Source of the DNA: Fusicatenibacter sp. | Lineage (GTDB): Bacteria; Bacillota; Clostridia; Lachnospirales; Lachnospiraceae | Direction: 5' to 3' | NCBI GenBank assembly: GCA_022766945.1 | Contig: JALEOU010000105.1 | Location: forward strand, 1 to 64,000 | Length of the DNA stretch: 64,000 bases | In this document: positions 52,447 through 61,734 of the stretch, piece after piece | How positions within the stretch are numbered: position 1 is the first letter of the stretch | Layout: each line of letters begins with the position of its first letter | The notes under the pieces: generated by a model | Database searches by the model: none | Told to the model about the DNA's origin: nothing | What the model saw: only the letters and a program-made list of their open reading frames with translations | Translations under genes and position numbers: made by a program

Positions 52447-53358
52447 ATGGCAAAAGGAAAAACAGCTGAAAAAAGCCGGATCAAATCTACTCACTGGGAT
52501 GACAAAATCTTTGGTGCGGCGATTATCATTTTGAGTATTCTGATTTTTATCATTATACTGTATCCCCTTTGGTTCGTAGTGATAGCCTCGATCAGTAATT
52601 CCGATCTTGTCAACCGTGGTGCGGTGACATTTCTGCCAAAAGATATCCGCTTTTACGGTTATCAGCAGATCCTCCAGGACTCCAGAATCTGGATCGGTTA
52701 CGCCAACACGATTTTGTATGTGGTTGTCGGTACGTTGCTTAACATGGCAGTGACCATGCCTGCTGCCTACGCACTGTCCAGAAAAAAATTCAAAGCCCGC
52801 AATGTCGTTATGTTTTATTTTGTATTTACGATGTTTTTCAACGGCGGACTGGTTCCGACCTACATGACGGTCAGTAACCTGAACCTGATCAGTACAAGAG
52901 CAATTCTGATTATATTCGGTGCGCTGAATGTTTACAATCTGATCATTGCCCGGACTTTTATTGAGAACTCAATACCGGATGATCTGTATGAGGCTGCGCT
53001 TTTGGATGGATGTACACATTTCAACTATTTCTTTAAAGTAGTTCTTCCGCTGTCCAAAGCAGTTATCTCTGTTTTGCTGCTGTATTATGCAGTCGGACAC
53101 TGGAATGATTTCTTCAATCCCTTGATTTATAACAACAATTCCTCGTATGAGCCGTTGCAGATTGTACTTCGACGGATTCTTCTGATGAATGAAGCCTTCG
53201 AGGGAGGCAGTGGTGTACAGGGCGGTTACGCACAGTCCTCTGCGGATCAGGTGAAATATGCGATCATTATCGTATCCACTGTTCCGATTCTCTGTGTCTA
53301 TCCGTTTGTACAGAAATACTTTGAGAAGGGTGTTATGATTGGCGCGGTAAAAGGCTGA
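52447..53358 (+). CDS. sugar ABC transporter permease (YtcP-like)
   Basis: A 303-residue permease, second half of the importer channel. Membrane segments begin with IIILSILIFIIILYPLWFVVIASISN; the MalG-type loop YALSRKKFKARN and the EAA motif EAALLDGCTHFNYFFKVVLPLSKAV are present. It ends KYFEKGVMIGAVKG, the usual end of this family. It starts 12 bp after the first permease with AAGGAGG, and a terminator closes the operon. Confidence 0.94.
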   Translation: MAKGKTAEKSRIKSTHWDDKIFGAAIIILSILIFIIILYPLWFVVIASISNSDLVNRGAVTFLPKDIRFYGYQQILQDSRIWIGYANTILYVVVGTLLNMAVTMPAAYALSRKKFKARNVVMFYFVFTMFFNGGLVPTYMTVSNLNLISTRAILIIFGALNVYNLIIARTFIENSIPDDLYEAALLDGCTHFNYFFKVVLPLSKAVISVLLLYYAVGHWNDFFNPLIYNNNSSYEPLQIVLRRILLMNEAFEGGSGVQGGYAQSSADQVKYAIIIVSTVPILCVYPFVQKYFEKGVMIGAVKG

Positions 53359-53393
53359 TCACATGACAGCTGTCACTGGTAAGTGAGTGCAAC

Positions 53394-53435
53394 AAGGCCT
53401 GCATAGCCGGCATGAGGATTCCATGCAGGCCTTTT
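53394..53435 (+). terminator. terminator of GH127-importer operon
   Basis: Stem AAGGCCTGCAT/ATGCAGGCCTT is followed by TTTTT. Confidence 0.88.
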
Positions 53436-53483
53436 TCGTATAATTTTGACAAAGATTTTTCCGAATTTAGGGTGCTTATCATC

Positions 53484-53512
53484 TTGTCAGAAAGTATCGA
53501 ATCCAATATAAT
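53484..53512 (+). promoter_or_regulatory. promoter of GH43_26-like gene
   Basis: TTGTCA (53484-53489) and TATAAT (53507-53512) are 17 bp apart. Confidence 0.75.
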
Positions 53513-53604
53513 TTAAATAAATATAAAATATTTTACGATGGAAGTCCCGTTCGGATATTGGAGAAAAATCATTCCCGATAATTGCAGGAAAAGAGGAGCG
53601 AGAA

Positions 53605-54579
53605 ATGAATAAAACAAACTATATTACAACGGAGTATAATCATCCTTTCATTGAGCAGCGGGCAGACCCTTATGTTTACCGTCATACGGATGGTACCTAT
53701 TATTTCACAGCATCTGTTCCGGCGTATGACCGGATTGTGTTAAGAAGTGCCCTTACGGTTCAGGGTTTGAAAGAAGCGGGGGAAAAGACGATCTGGAAAA
53801 AACATGAGAGTGGTCCCCAGAGTGTTCATATCTGGGCACCGGAGATTCATTATCTGTTTGGCGGGTGGTATATTTATTACGCGGCAGGGGATGCGGACGA
53901 TATCTGGAAGATTCGTCCCTACGTGCTCCACTGCAAGGGCTCCGATCCCATGGCCGATGAATGGGAGGAACTTGGCGGGATGAGAGCAGCAGACACCGAC
54001 GAGTTTTCTTTCCGGGCTTTTTCTCTGGATGCCACTGTATTCGAACACAGAGGAGATTATTACTATGTCTGGGCGGAGAAAAACGGCGTGGGACGTCAGA
54101 TATCCAATCTTTACATTGCAAGAATGGCATCTGCAAATAAGCTGGAGACGGACCAGGTTTTGCTTACGACCCCGGATTATGACTGGGAGCGCGTCAATTT
54201 CTGGGTGAATGAGGGACCGGCCATTTTGAAGCATGACGGAAAGATATTTCTGACTTTTTCCGCCAGCTCAACCGGCGCATGCTATTGTATGGGAATGCTG
54301 TATACCGATGAGGACGCAGATCTTCTGGACCCGCAATCCTGGACAAAACTTCGAAATCCGGTGCTTTCCACGGATTCTCAAAAAGGGATTTTTGGACCGG
54401 GGCATAATTCCTTTGTGAAGGCTGAAGATGGCGAGACGGATCTGTGCATATATCATGCGAGACCATATGATGAGATCACAGGAGATTCCCTGTATGATCC
54501 GAATCGTCATACGATGGTAATGGAACTTGCATTTGATGAGAAAGGCTTTCCTGTTTTTGAGTATGCCAAACAGAGATAA
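53605..54579 (+). CDS. glycoside hydrolase family 43, exo-alpha-1,5-arabinofuranosidase-like (GH43_26 type)
   Basis: A 324-residue single-propeller GH43 enzyme without signal peptide. Catalytic acids are Asp in EQRADPYVYRH, Asp in FSLDATVFEH and Glu in FWVNEGPAILKH. The sequence HNSFVKAEDGETDLCIYHARPY near the end supplies the conserved His of the calcium site. The pattern resembles exo-1,5-alpha-L-arabinofuranosidases, so it would trim linear arabino-oligosaccharides to arabinose. It has its own promoter, and the regulator gene follows 108 bp later. Confidence 0.85.
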   Translation: MNKTNYITTEYNHPFIEQRADPYVYRHTDGTYYFTASVPAYDRIVLRSALTVQGLKEAGEKTIWKKHESGPQSVHIWAPEIHYLFGGWYIYYAAGDADDIWKIRPYVLHCKGSDPMADEWEELGGMRAADTDEFSFRAFSLDATVFEHRGDYYYVWAEKNGVGRQISNLYIARMASANKLETDQVLLTTPDYDWERVNFWVNEGPAILKHDGKIFLTFSASSTGACYCMGMLYTDEDADLLDPQSWTKLRNPVLSTDSQKGIFGPGHNSFVKAEDGETDLCIYHARPYDEITGDSLYDPNRHTMVMELAFDEKGFPVFEYAKQR

Positions 54580-54687
54580 AAGTGGGACAGGCAGGAAAAT
54601 GGTACCTATAATGTCATGACAGGAAGCAACGGATCTTTGGAATCGAAGCAGCATCATTTGTAAGGTAATTGGAGGGTGAGGGTTTAC

Positions 54688-55608
54688 ATGTTACACATTA
54701 CGAATCTGAATGAGGGAGTTGAGGTATTTAAAGCACTGGGGTCGGAACTGAGGATTCGCATTATAGGGCTTCTTCTGGAAAACCGGGATATGAATATGAA
54801 TGAGCTTGCTGCAAATCTGGGAATTACAAATGGAGCACTTACAAGCCATATCAAAAAACTGGAAGAAGCCGGGATTGTGAAAGTACTGACAGAACATGGC
54901 GGTCATGGAAATCAAAAAATATGCCGTGTCAATGTGGACAAAATACTGGTAGATATCACAAAAGAGGAAGCTGCAAAAGAACAGAATGTATACAACACAG
55001 AAATTCCGGTAGGCCACTATACCAATTACGAAGTGTATCCCACCTGTGGAATCGCTACAGAAAAGGCGCTTATTGGTGTGGTGGATGATCCGCGATATTT
55101 TGCGCATCCAAGCCGTGTGAATGCGAGAATCATCTGGTTTTCCAAAGGATATGTGGAATATGTAATTCCAAATCTGCTGCCGGGAGCGACAAAGATAGAT
55201 CAGATCACTCTGGCTATGGAAATCAGTTCGGAGGCGCCAGGCGTAAATAATGACTGGCCATCTGATATTTCGTTCTTCCTGAATGATACGAAAATAGGTA
55301 CCTGGACCAGTCCGGGTGATTTCGGGGAAGTGCGGGGAATCTTTACACCGGACTGGTGGTTTCCGAACTGGAACCAGTACGGCCTGCTGAAAATGATAAC
55401 TATCAATGGGAAGGGTACTTATCTGGATGGGCTGAAACTGTCCGATGTGACAATCGGACAGTTTCAGTTGGATTATAAAAGCACGATTCGCTTTCGGATG
55501 CAGGTGCTGGAAAGCGCCAGGAATGTGGGTGGGCTTACGGTTTTCGGAAGCGGATTTGGAAATTACAACCAGGATATCAAGGTGAGAATCACCTACAGTC
55601 CTATGTAA
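54688..55608 (+). CDS. winged-helix (ArsR-like) regulator with beta-rich C-terminal domain
   Basis: A 306-residue protein. Residues 5-95 form an ArsR/HTH_20 winged helix (VFKALGSELRIRIIGLLLENRDMNMNELAANLGITNGALTSHIKKLEEAGIVKV). The remaining 200 residues look like one or two beta-sandwich/jelly-roll modules (ITLAMEISSEAPGVNNDWPSDISFFLNDTKIGTW; TPDWWFPNWNQYG), rich in Trp, Tyr and Asn as in carbohydrate-binding folds. It is likely a one-component arabinoside-responsive regulator. GGAGGGTGAGGG lies before ATG 54688. It sits between two arabinofuranosidase genes. Confidence 0.75.
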   Translation: MLHITNLNEGVEVFKALGSELRIRIIGLLLENRDMNMNELAANLGITNGALTSHIKKLEEAGIVKVLTEHGGHGNQKICRVNVDKILVDITKEEAAKEQNVYNTEIPVGHYTNYEVYPTCGIATEKALIGVVDDPRYFAHPSRVNARIIWFSKGYVEYVIPNLLPGATKIDQITLAMEISSEAPGVNNDWPSDISFFLNDTKIGTWTSPGDFGEVRGIFTPDWWFPNWNQYGLLKMITINGKGTYLDGLKLSDVTIGQFQLDYKSTIRFRMQVLESARNVGGLTVFGSGFGNYNQDIKVRITYSPM

Positions 55609-55645
55609 AGCCGATACTTCTGGCTGCCCTTTGCTTGTATGACGT

Positions 55646-55674
55646 TTGACGTGGGAACAGACAACCGATATAAT
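55646..55674 (+). promoter_or_regulatory. GH51 gene promoter
   Basis: TTGACG (55646-55651) and TATAAT (55669-55674) are 17 bp apart, 84 bp before the start codon. Confidence 0.8.
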
Positions 55675-55757
55675 GAATGAAAATCAGATGACGGGGACAG
55701 AAAATTTTCTGTACCTTATAAAATTAAGAAAGAATAATCCGGAAAGGAATAAAGAGT

Positions 55758-57260
55758 ATGGCAAAATTAGTGATTAATGCGAACAAAAAACTCTCCAGGA
55801 TTCACAAAGAGATCCAGGGCCAGTTTTCCGAACATCTGGGACGCTGCATTTATGAGGGACTTTATGTCGGAGAACACTCCGAGATCCCGAATGTAAATGG
55901 TATGCGTACCGACGTGGTGGAGGCGCTCAAACAGATTCGGGTGCCGGTTCTTCGTTGGCCGGGAGGATGCTTTGCTGACGAATATCATTGGAAAGACGGG
56001 GTTGGACCAAAGGAAAACCGCAAGAAGATTGTCAATACCCATTGGGGCGGTGTAGTGGAGGATAACAGCTTTGGAACGCATGAGTATTTTGAACTCTGCC
56101 GTCAGCTGGGATGTGAGACTTATGTGAACGGAAATATGGGAAGCGGTACGGTGCAGGAGATGTCAGAATGGGTTGAGTATATGACCTTTGAAGGTGTTTC
56201 CCCAATGGCGGATCTGCGTGCAAAAAACGGTCATGAAAAGGCATGGAAAGTGGATTTCTTTGGCGTTGGCAATGAGAACTGGGGCTGCGGTGGAAATATG
56301 AATCCGGAATTCTATGGAAACATGTACCGCAGATATCAGACCTATGTAAGAAACTATGCTGGCAATCAGAAGATTCAGAAAATCGCCTGTGGTGCCAATG
56401 TGGATGACTATGAGTGGACCGAGGAGGTTTTGAAAGCCTGCTTCCGCAGAAATACCGATGGACAGCACGGCTTTATGGACGGACTGTCCCTCCATTATTA
56501 TACGCATCCGGGCGGATGGGAAAACAAAGGCAGCGCTACCGATTTTGATGAAAAGATGTGGTATCAAACAATGAAAAAAACGCTGTATATGGAGGAACTG
56601 ATCAGCCGTCACGGTGCCATCATGGATCAATACGATCCGAAAAAAGAAGTTGGCATGATTGTTGACGAATGGGGTACCTGGTTCAATGTGGAGCCCGGAA
56701 CCAATCCGGGATTTCTCTATCAGCAGAACACCATGAGAGATGCGCTGGTGGCTGGAATCAACCTGAATATCTTCAATAAACACAGTGACCGGGTAAAAAT
56801 GGCAAATATTGCTCAGATGGTGAATGTTCTTCAGTCTGTAATCCTGACGGAAGGACCGAAGATGATCAAAACACCGACCTACCATGTGTTTGATATGTAC
56901 AAGTATCATCAGGATGCAGATCTTCTGGACAGTTCCCTTGAGACCAAACAGGTAGGAATGGAAGAGTGCAATATGGTTCCCAATCTGACGGAATCGGTAT
57001 CTGTGGACGCACAGGGTGTGATGCATATAACCATGACAAATCTGGATTTGCAGACGGCATATCCGATTGAAGCTACGATTCTTGGAAAGAAGCCGGAGCA
57101 TATTACTGCTGAGATTGTAACTGGAGAAATGCACGACAAAAATACGTTTGAGGATCCGGACTGCGTAAAAGTTCAGAGCTTCAACGGTGTTGCGAAAGTG
57201 CATGCGGGGATCGCGTTCACCATTCCGGCCTGCAGCGTGCTGCACATAGCAATTTCATAA
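55758..57260 (+). CDS. abfA: alpha-L-arabinofuranosidase (GH51)
   Basis: A 500-residue cytoplasmic GH51 enzyme that frees arabinose from arabino- and arabinoxylo-oligosaccharides. It begins with [38 protein letters not shown] is diagnostic. The acid/base Glu is in [13 protein letters not shown] and the nucleophile Glu in [11 protein letters not shown]. Length is standard. A GGAAAGGAA sequence precedes the ATG. With GH127 and the two GH43 enzymes it covers alpha-1,2/1,3, alpha-1,5 and beta-linked arabinose. Confidence 0.96.
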   Translation: MAKLVINANKKLSRIHKEIQGQFSEHLGRCIYEGLYVGEHSEIPNVNGMRTDVVEALKQIRVPVLRWPGGCFADEYHWKDGVGPKENRKKIVNTHWGGVVEDNSFGTHEYFELCRQLGCETYVNGNMGSGTVQEMSEWVEYMTFEGVSPMADLRAKNGHEKAWKVDFFGVGNENWGCGGNMNPEFYGNMYRRYQTYVRNYAGNQKIQKIACGANVDDYEWTEEVLKACFRRNTDGQHGFMDGLSLHYYTHPGGWENKGSATDFDEKMWYQTMKKTLYMEELISRHGAIMDQYDPKKEVGMIVDEWGTWFNVEPGTNPGFLYQQNTMRDALVAGINLNIFNKHSDRVKMANIAQMVNVLQSVILTEGPKMIKTPTYHVFDMYKYHQDADLLDSSLETKQVGMEECNMVPNLTESVSVDAQGVMHITMTNLDLQTAYPIEATILGKKPEHITAEIVTGEMHDKNTFEDPDCVKVQSFNGVAKVHAGIAFTIPACSVLHIAIS

Positions 57261-57299
57261 CGTTTCTGCAGAACTGTGCAGGTGTCGGGAATGGAATCT

Positions 57300-57560
57300 A
57301 TGAGTGCAGATATCCGAATCTGTAAAAAATGTCTGCTTCGTGAGATAGACGAAGCCGGGTTTTTCAAAAATATGTATGATTATATTGCGCACCTGGATGA
57401 GGAAGAAAAGACGCCGGACGTGGAGTATGAGGAAAGACTTGCCGCATGTAAAGCGTGTGACAGACTTCTGTCCGGAATGTGTCAGGTGTGCGGATGTTAT
57501 GTGGAATTGCGAGCAGCGCTGAAGATACGTCACTGTCCGGATGTACATCCGAAATGGTAA
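57300..57560 (+). CDS. DUF6171 family cysteine-rich protein
   Basis: An 86-residue protein with three cysteine pairs: RICKKCLLRE at the start, LAACKACDRLL and GMCQVCGCYVELRA, then RHCPDVHPKW at the end. The pattern fits a small zinc protein of the DUF6171 type found in Lachnospiraceae; function unknown. ATG 57300 is preferred, though 57291 is possible. It follows the GH51 gene by 39 bp and may be cotranscribed. Confidence 0.78.
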   Translation: MSADIRICKKCLLREIDEAGFFKNMYDYIAHLDEEEKTPDVEYEERLAACKACDRLLSGMCQVCGCYVELRAALKIRHCPDVHPKW

Positions 57561-57600
57561 TGAAAAAAGAAGTAAGGCTGAAAAAGCATTTGCTTGAACC

Positions 57601-57640
57601 AGAATCCCGGGACCAGAAAAGAAAAGGTCCCGGGATTCTT
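57601..57640 (+). terminator. terminator after DUF6171 gene
   Basis: A perfect 14-bp stem AGAATCCCGGGACC/GGTCCCGGGATTCT with an 11-nt loop and short T-run; it separates convergent DUF6171 and hydA. Confidence 0.85.
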
Positions 57641-57682
57641 GCTTTATGTCAGGAAATCAAATCTGTTGGATTCTGTAATGTA

Positions 57683-59371
57683 TCAATATCCGTCTACATG
57701 GAGCAGTTCGTGCTCTTTGCCTTTGAGGAGTCCCTGATACAAAGACTGTACCAGCGGATTTTCATCAGATTTGCGGATACTGGTAACTGTGTCTGCGCGG
57801 TATAATCCGGCTGCACGAGCGCTTCTGGTGCGGGCTCCTGCTCTTGGAGGCTGTCCGCCGCCCATGATACAGCCGCGGCGGCATGCCATAACTTCTATGA
57901 TGTGATAGCTGGCTTCACCGCTCTTCACGCGTTCCATGACAGTGCGGGCGTTTGCCAGTCCGCTTGCCACACAGACATTGATGGGAGTTCCTTTATAAGA
58001 AATCGTAAATTCCTTGATGCCGTCCTCGCCTCTGACACCGCAGTCAGCCAGGCTGTCCAGAGTAGCTTTGTCGTGATCGTCCGCAAGACGGCGGAGCATT
58101 GCCTCAGTAACACCACCGGTCACGCCAAAAATCACACCGCCGCCGGAGCCAAAACCAAAGGGCATATCGCAGGCCTCGTTTTCCAGGGTCTGGAATTCAA
58201 TGCCGGAATTCCGGATCATGCGGATCATTTCGGTGGTTGTCAGTACCAGATCCGTATCCTGTTCACCGTTGGTACGGCTGTTGGGACGGAGCGCCTCCAT
58301 CTTCTTGGCGGTACATGGCATAACTGATACGACAACGGTTTTCTTTCCGCGGCTCTTTTCCTCATCACGATAATATTCCTTGATGACTGCTGAGAACATA
58401 CCCTGAGGGGAGCGGCAGGTGGAAAGATTGTTTTTGTATTCCGGATACTGGTCACAGATGAACTTTACCCATGCAGGACAGCAGGAGGTGAGCAGAGGAA
58501 GATTTTCGCCGGAGGATACTCGTTCCAGAAACTCCTTAGACTCTTCCATAATAGTTAGATCTGCACTGTAAGTAGTATCATAAACCTCATCAAATCCCAT
58601 CCGATGCATGACGGCAACCAGTTTGCCCATGGCATTCTTGCCTTTGTCCAGTCCAAATGCATCACCAATCGCTACGCGTACTGCCGGAGCAATCTGAGCG
58701 ACAACACGAACATTGGGATCATTGATCGCATCCCAGACTTCATCCATGTGAGTGCGGATGCTGATGGCTCCTGTAGGACAGAAAACACGGCATTGACCGC
58801 AGCTGACACATTCTGTGTGATCCAGTGTCTTGTCAAAAGCCGGCATGACCATGGCATCTGTGCCTCTGTGGGCAAATCCGAGAACGCCAAGTCCCTGCAG
58901 CTCGCTGCAGGCGCGGACACAGTTGCCGCAGAGAATACACTTGTTCGGATCCCGGACAAGAGCCGGGGAAGTAGTATCGAGCGGTCGTTCTTCGCGGGTA
59001 TTCCGGAAACGAACATCTGTAACATTTAAGCGATGAGCCAGATCCTGCAGTACACATTCGCCGCTTTTTACACAGGTGGTACAGTCGCGGCAGTGGGCTG
59101 CTAACAGAAGCTCAACGATCAGTTTGCGATATTTTTTCAGCTTGCCGGTATTGGTGTAAATGACCATGCCATCTCTTGGAACTTCCGAACAGGATGCAAA
59201 GGTGCGTCCTCTGTCGTCTTCTACGGTGCAGAGGCGGCAGGCTCCAAATGTGGAGAGCTCTGAATGGTAGCAGAGGGTCGGCAGGTTGATTCCGGCTTTT
59301 CGGATGACGGAGAGAACATTGCGTTCATCCGTAAATTCCACTTTTCTTCCGTCTATTGTCATATATCCCAT
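57683..59371 (-). CDS. hydA: [FeFe] hydrogenase catalytic subunit HydA (NADH-dependent group)
   Basis: A 562-residue H2-forming subunit. Domains in order: a 2Fe-2S ferredoxin (LPTLCYHSEL...GACRLC...ASC), a His/Cys3 cluster (HCRDCTTCVKSGEC), two 4Fe-4S motifs (CILCGNCVRACS, CVSCGQCRVFCP), then the H-cluster motifs TSCCPAW, VMPCTAKKMEA and MACRRGCIMGGGQP. The third motif has RR where PG is common. AGGAGGG precedes the ATG. Last gene of hydCBA, it takes electrons through HydB from NADH and probably ferredoxin. Confidence 0.96.
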   Translation of the reverse strand: MGYMTIDGRKVEFTDERNVLSVIRKAGINLPTLCYHSELSTFGACRLCTVEDDRGRTFASCSEVPRDGMVIYTNTGKLKKYRKLIVELLLAAHCRDCTTCVKSGECVLQDLAHRLNVTDVRFRNTREERPLDTTSPALVRDPNKCILCGNCVRACSELQGLGVLGFAHRGTDAMVMPAFDKTLDHTECVSCGQCRVFCPTGAISIRTHMDEVWDAINDPNVRVVAQIAPAVRVAIGDAFGLDKGKNAMGKLVAVMHRMGFDEVYDTTYSADLTIMEESKEFLERVSSGENLPLLTSCCPAWVKFICDQYPEYKNNLSTCRSPQGMFSAVIKEYYRDEEKSRGKKTVVVSVMPCTAKKMEALRPNSRTNGEQDTDLVLTTTEMIRMIRNSGIEFQTLENEACDMPFGFGSGGGVIFGVTGGVTEAMLRRLADDHDKATLDSLADCGVRGEDGIKEFTISYKGTPINVCVASGLANARTVMERVKSGEASYHIIEVMACRRGCIMGGGQPPRAGARTRSARAAGLYRADTVTSIRKSDENPLVQSLYQGLLKGKEHELLHVDGY

Positions 59372-59383
59372 ACGAATTCCCTC

Positions 59384-61258
59384 CTAGGCTTCGATGTAGA
59401 TTGCATCAAATGCACAGTTATCCTTACAGGTGCCGCACTTGATACAGAGATTGGTATCGATGTGGTGAACGCTCTTGCGGGCACCGGAAATCGCTCCAAC
59501 AGGACAGTTTTTCGCACATTTTCCGCAGCCTTTACAGTATTCCGGATTGATAATAAATTTGCGCATTGCGGTGCAGCTTTTGGCCGCACACTTATGTTCG
59601 AGAATATGTTCTTCATATTCTTTCCGGAATGTGCGCAGCGTTGAGAGAACCGGAAGAGGTGCACTCTTGCCAAGACCACAGAGTGCCATGTTCTGAACCA
59701 TGGTGGCGATCTCCTCCAGAGTGTTCAGATCTTCAATTTTTCCTTCTCCGTTTACAATGCGCTCGAGAATTTCCAGCATACGCTTGGTACCCTCGCGGCA
59801 GGGAACACATTTTCCGCAGGATTCCCGCTGAGTAAAGCTCATAAAGAAGCGGGCCACTTCCACCATACAGGTGTTTTCATCCATAACAACAAGACCACCG
59901 GAACCCATGATGGCATTGTATTTTTTGACATTATCAAAATCCAGACCCACATCCAGATGATCCGGAACCAGACATCCGCCGGATGGCCCTCCGATCTGTA
60001 CCGCTTTGAAATTGCCGCCGCCTTTGATGCCGCCGCCGATATCATAAATAATCTCACGCAGAGTCGTTCCCATGGGAACTTCAATCAGGCCTGTATTTTC
60101 AATGGCACCGGTTAAGGAGAAAGTTTTTGTTCCGGGACTGCCTGCTGTTCCGATGGTGCGGAACCATTCGTGACCGCGCAGAACGATGCCGGGAACATTG
60201 GCAAAAGTCTCAACATTGTTAAGAACTGTAGGTTTTGCCCAGAGACCCTGGTCTACGGTGCGGGGCGGTTTGACGCGGGGCATACCGCGGTCACCCTCGA
60301 TCGAAGCTGTCAGAGCGGAGCCCTCACCGCAGACAAATGCACCGGCTCCCCGGTTAATATGCATATGAAAAGAAAAATCCGTTCCGAGAATGTGATCGCC
60401 CAGAAGTCCTCTTTTTTCCAGCTCATTGATGGCGTGAGTCAGACGTGCCACGGAGAGGGGGTATTCTGCACGGACATAGATATAACCTTCCGTGGAACCT
60501 ACCGCATAAGCGCCAAGCGTCATACCTTCAATCAGACGGTAAGGATCCCCTTCCATAACAGAGCCGTCCATGAATGCTCCCGGATCACCCTCATCACCGT
60601 TACATACGACGTAGCGAAGGGACTCCTCTTTGTGTGCTGCCACCTGTTTCCATTTCTTTCCGGTGGGAAAACCGCCGCCGCCGCGTCCGCGAAGCCCGGA
60701 TTTGTCGACTTCATCGATCACCTGTGCCGGAGTCATCTCGAAGAGAGCCTTTTCCAGTGCCTGATAGCCGCCGGAAGCAAGATACTCATCAAGGGATTCG
60801 GCATCCAGTTTTCCGCAGTTTTCCAGAACAACACGTGTCTGCTTTGCGATAAAAGGAATGTCCGAGGGAGTCGCATAGTGTTTGCCGCCTTTTTTATAGA
60901 AGAGACGTTCCACTGGTTCACCCTTTAATACGGTTCTCTGGAAGATTTCCATACAGTCTTCTTCCTGCACTTTGATGTATTGATAATGATAGGGCTCAAT
61001 ACGCACCAGGGGTCCGAACTCACAGATACCCTGGCATCCGCTCTTTGCAACGCCGATATGCGGCACATGATCCTGCATCTCTACGGATACACCTGCGATG
61101 TCCCGGCAGAGCTCCTGCATCTTTTCATAAATTTTCATGGAACCGGTGGCGATACAGCCGGTACCTCCGCAGACCAGTATACGGCAGGTATAGGAATCAA
61201 GCGCTGCTTTTGCCTCCGCACGTACGGAGCGCAGATCTTCTCTGTTTTCGATCATCAT
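59384..61258 (-). CDS. hydB: HydB, NuoF-like NADH/FMN subunit of electron-bifurcating hydrogenase
   Basis: A 624-residue flavoprotein. The N-terminus is a thioredoxin-like 2Fe-2S domain (VCGGTGCIATGS...SGCQGICEFGP). The NuoF core has the NADH/FMN site GLRGRGGGGFPTGKKW and CNGDEGDPGAFMD, an SLBB domain, and the 4Fe-4S motif ESCGKCVPCREG. The C-terminus adds two ferredoxin-type clusters (CKGCGKCAKNCP, CIKCGTCKDNCA), as in HydB of bifurcating hydrogenases. It overlaps hydC by 4 bp and lies 12 bp before hydA. Confidence 0.95.
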   Translation of the reverse strand: MMIENREDLRSVRAEAKAALDSYTCRILVCGGTGCIATGSMKIYEKMQELCRDIAGVSVEMQDHVPHIGVAKSGCQGICEFGPLVRIEPYHYQYIKVQEEDCMEIFQRTVLKGEPVERLFYKKGGKHYATPSDIPFIAKQTRVVLENCGKLDAESLDEYLASGGYQALEKALFEMTPAQVIDEVDKSGLRGRGGGGFPTGKKWKQVAAHKEESLRYVVCNGDEGDPGAFMDGSVMEGDPYRLIEGMTLGAYAVGSTEGYIYVRAEYPLSVARLTHAINELEKRGLLGDHILGTDFSFHMHINRGAGAFVCGEGSALTASIEGDRGMPRVKPPRTVDQGLWAKPTVLNNVETFANVPGIVLRGHEWFRTIGTAGSPGTKTFSLTGAIENTGLIEVPMGTTLREIIYDIGGGIKGGGNFKAVQIGGPSGGCLVPDHLDVGLDFDNVKKYNAIMGSGGLVVMDENTCMVEVARFFMSFTQRESCGKCVPCREGTKRMLEILERIVNGEGKIEDLNTLEEIATMVQNMALCGLGKSAPLPVLSTLRTFRKEYEEHILEHKCAAKSCTAMRKFIINPEYCKGCGKCAKNCPVGAISGARKSVHHIDTNLCIKCGTCKDNCAFDAIYIEA

Positions 61259-61734
61259 ACGTTCTCACCTCTCAATTCTGCGATTAACGCAAGAGCTTTT
61301 TCGGGAGTCATGGAGGGGTATACATTGTTATTCACGGTCATCGTTGGTGCCAGTCCGCAGGCACCAAGGCAGGATACGGTCTCCACAGTGAAAAGCATAT
61401 CGTCGGTGGTGTGTTTCTTTTTGGAAAGCCCAAGTTCTTTTTGCAGGGCCTCCAGAATCGGGGCAGACCGGCGCACATGACAGGCAGTTCCATCGCAGAC
61501 CTTAATGATATATTTTCCCTTTGGTTCAAAAGAAAAATTTTCATAAAAGGTAGCTACGCTGTAGGCCTTCGTTTCCTTGACACCGATCTCTTTTGCAACA
61601 TAGGTCAGAAGTTCTCCGGGAAGGTACCGGTACTCGGCCTGAATGTCCTGCATGATAGGGATCAGTGAGCTTGCCTTACGGCCATAATGATTGATGACCT
61701 CATCAGCTTTCTGGTAATAGCTCTGATCAAGCAT
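61255..61734 (-). CDS. hydC: HydC, NuoE-like 2Fe-2S subunit
   Basis: A 159-residue thioredoxin-like ferredoxin. The four cluster cysteines lie in VCDGTACHVR and SCLGACGLAPTM; the N-terminal helices (LIPIMQDIQAEYRYLP) are typical of NuoE/HydC. AAAGGAGG supports the ATG at 61734, first gene of the minus-strand operon hydCBA. It relays electrons between HydB clusters. Confidence 0.95.
   Translation of the reverse strand: MLDQSYYQKADEVINHYGRKASSLIPIMQDIQAEYRYLPGELLTYVAKEIGVKETKAYSVATFYENFSFEPKGKYIIKVCDGTACHVRRSAPILEALQKELGLSKKKHTTDDMLFTVETVSCLGACGLAPTMTVNNNVYPSMTPEKALALIAELRGENV

Noticed and set aside
61078-61287. Possible gene on the plus strand opposite hydB/hydC
   Set aside because: Shadow frame; the minus-strand hydCBA genes have full-length conserved domains and ribosome-binding sites.
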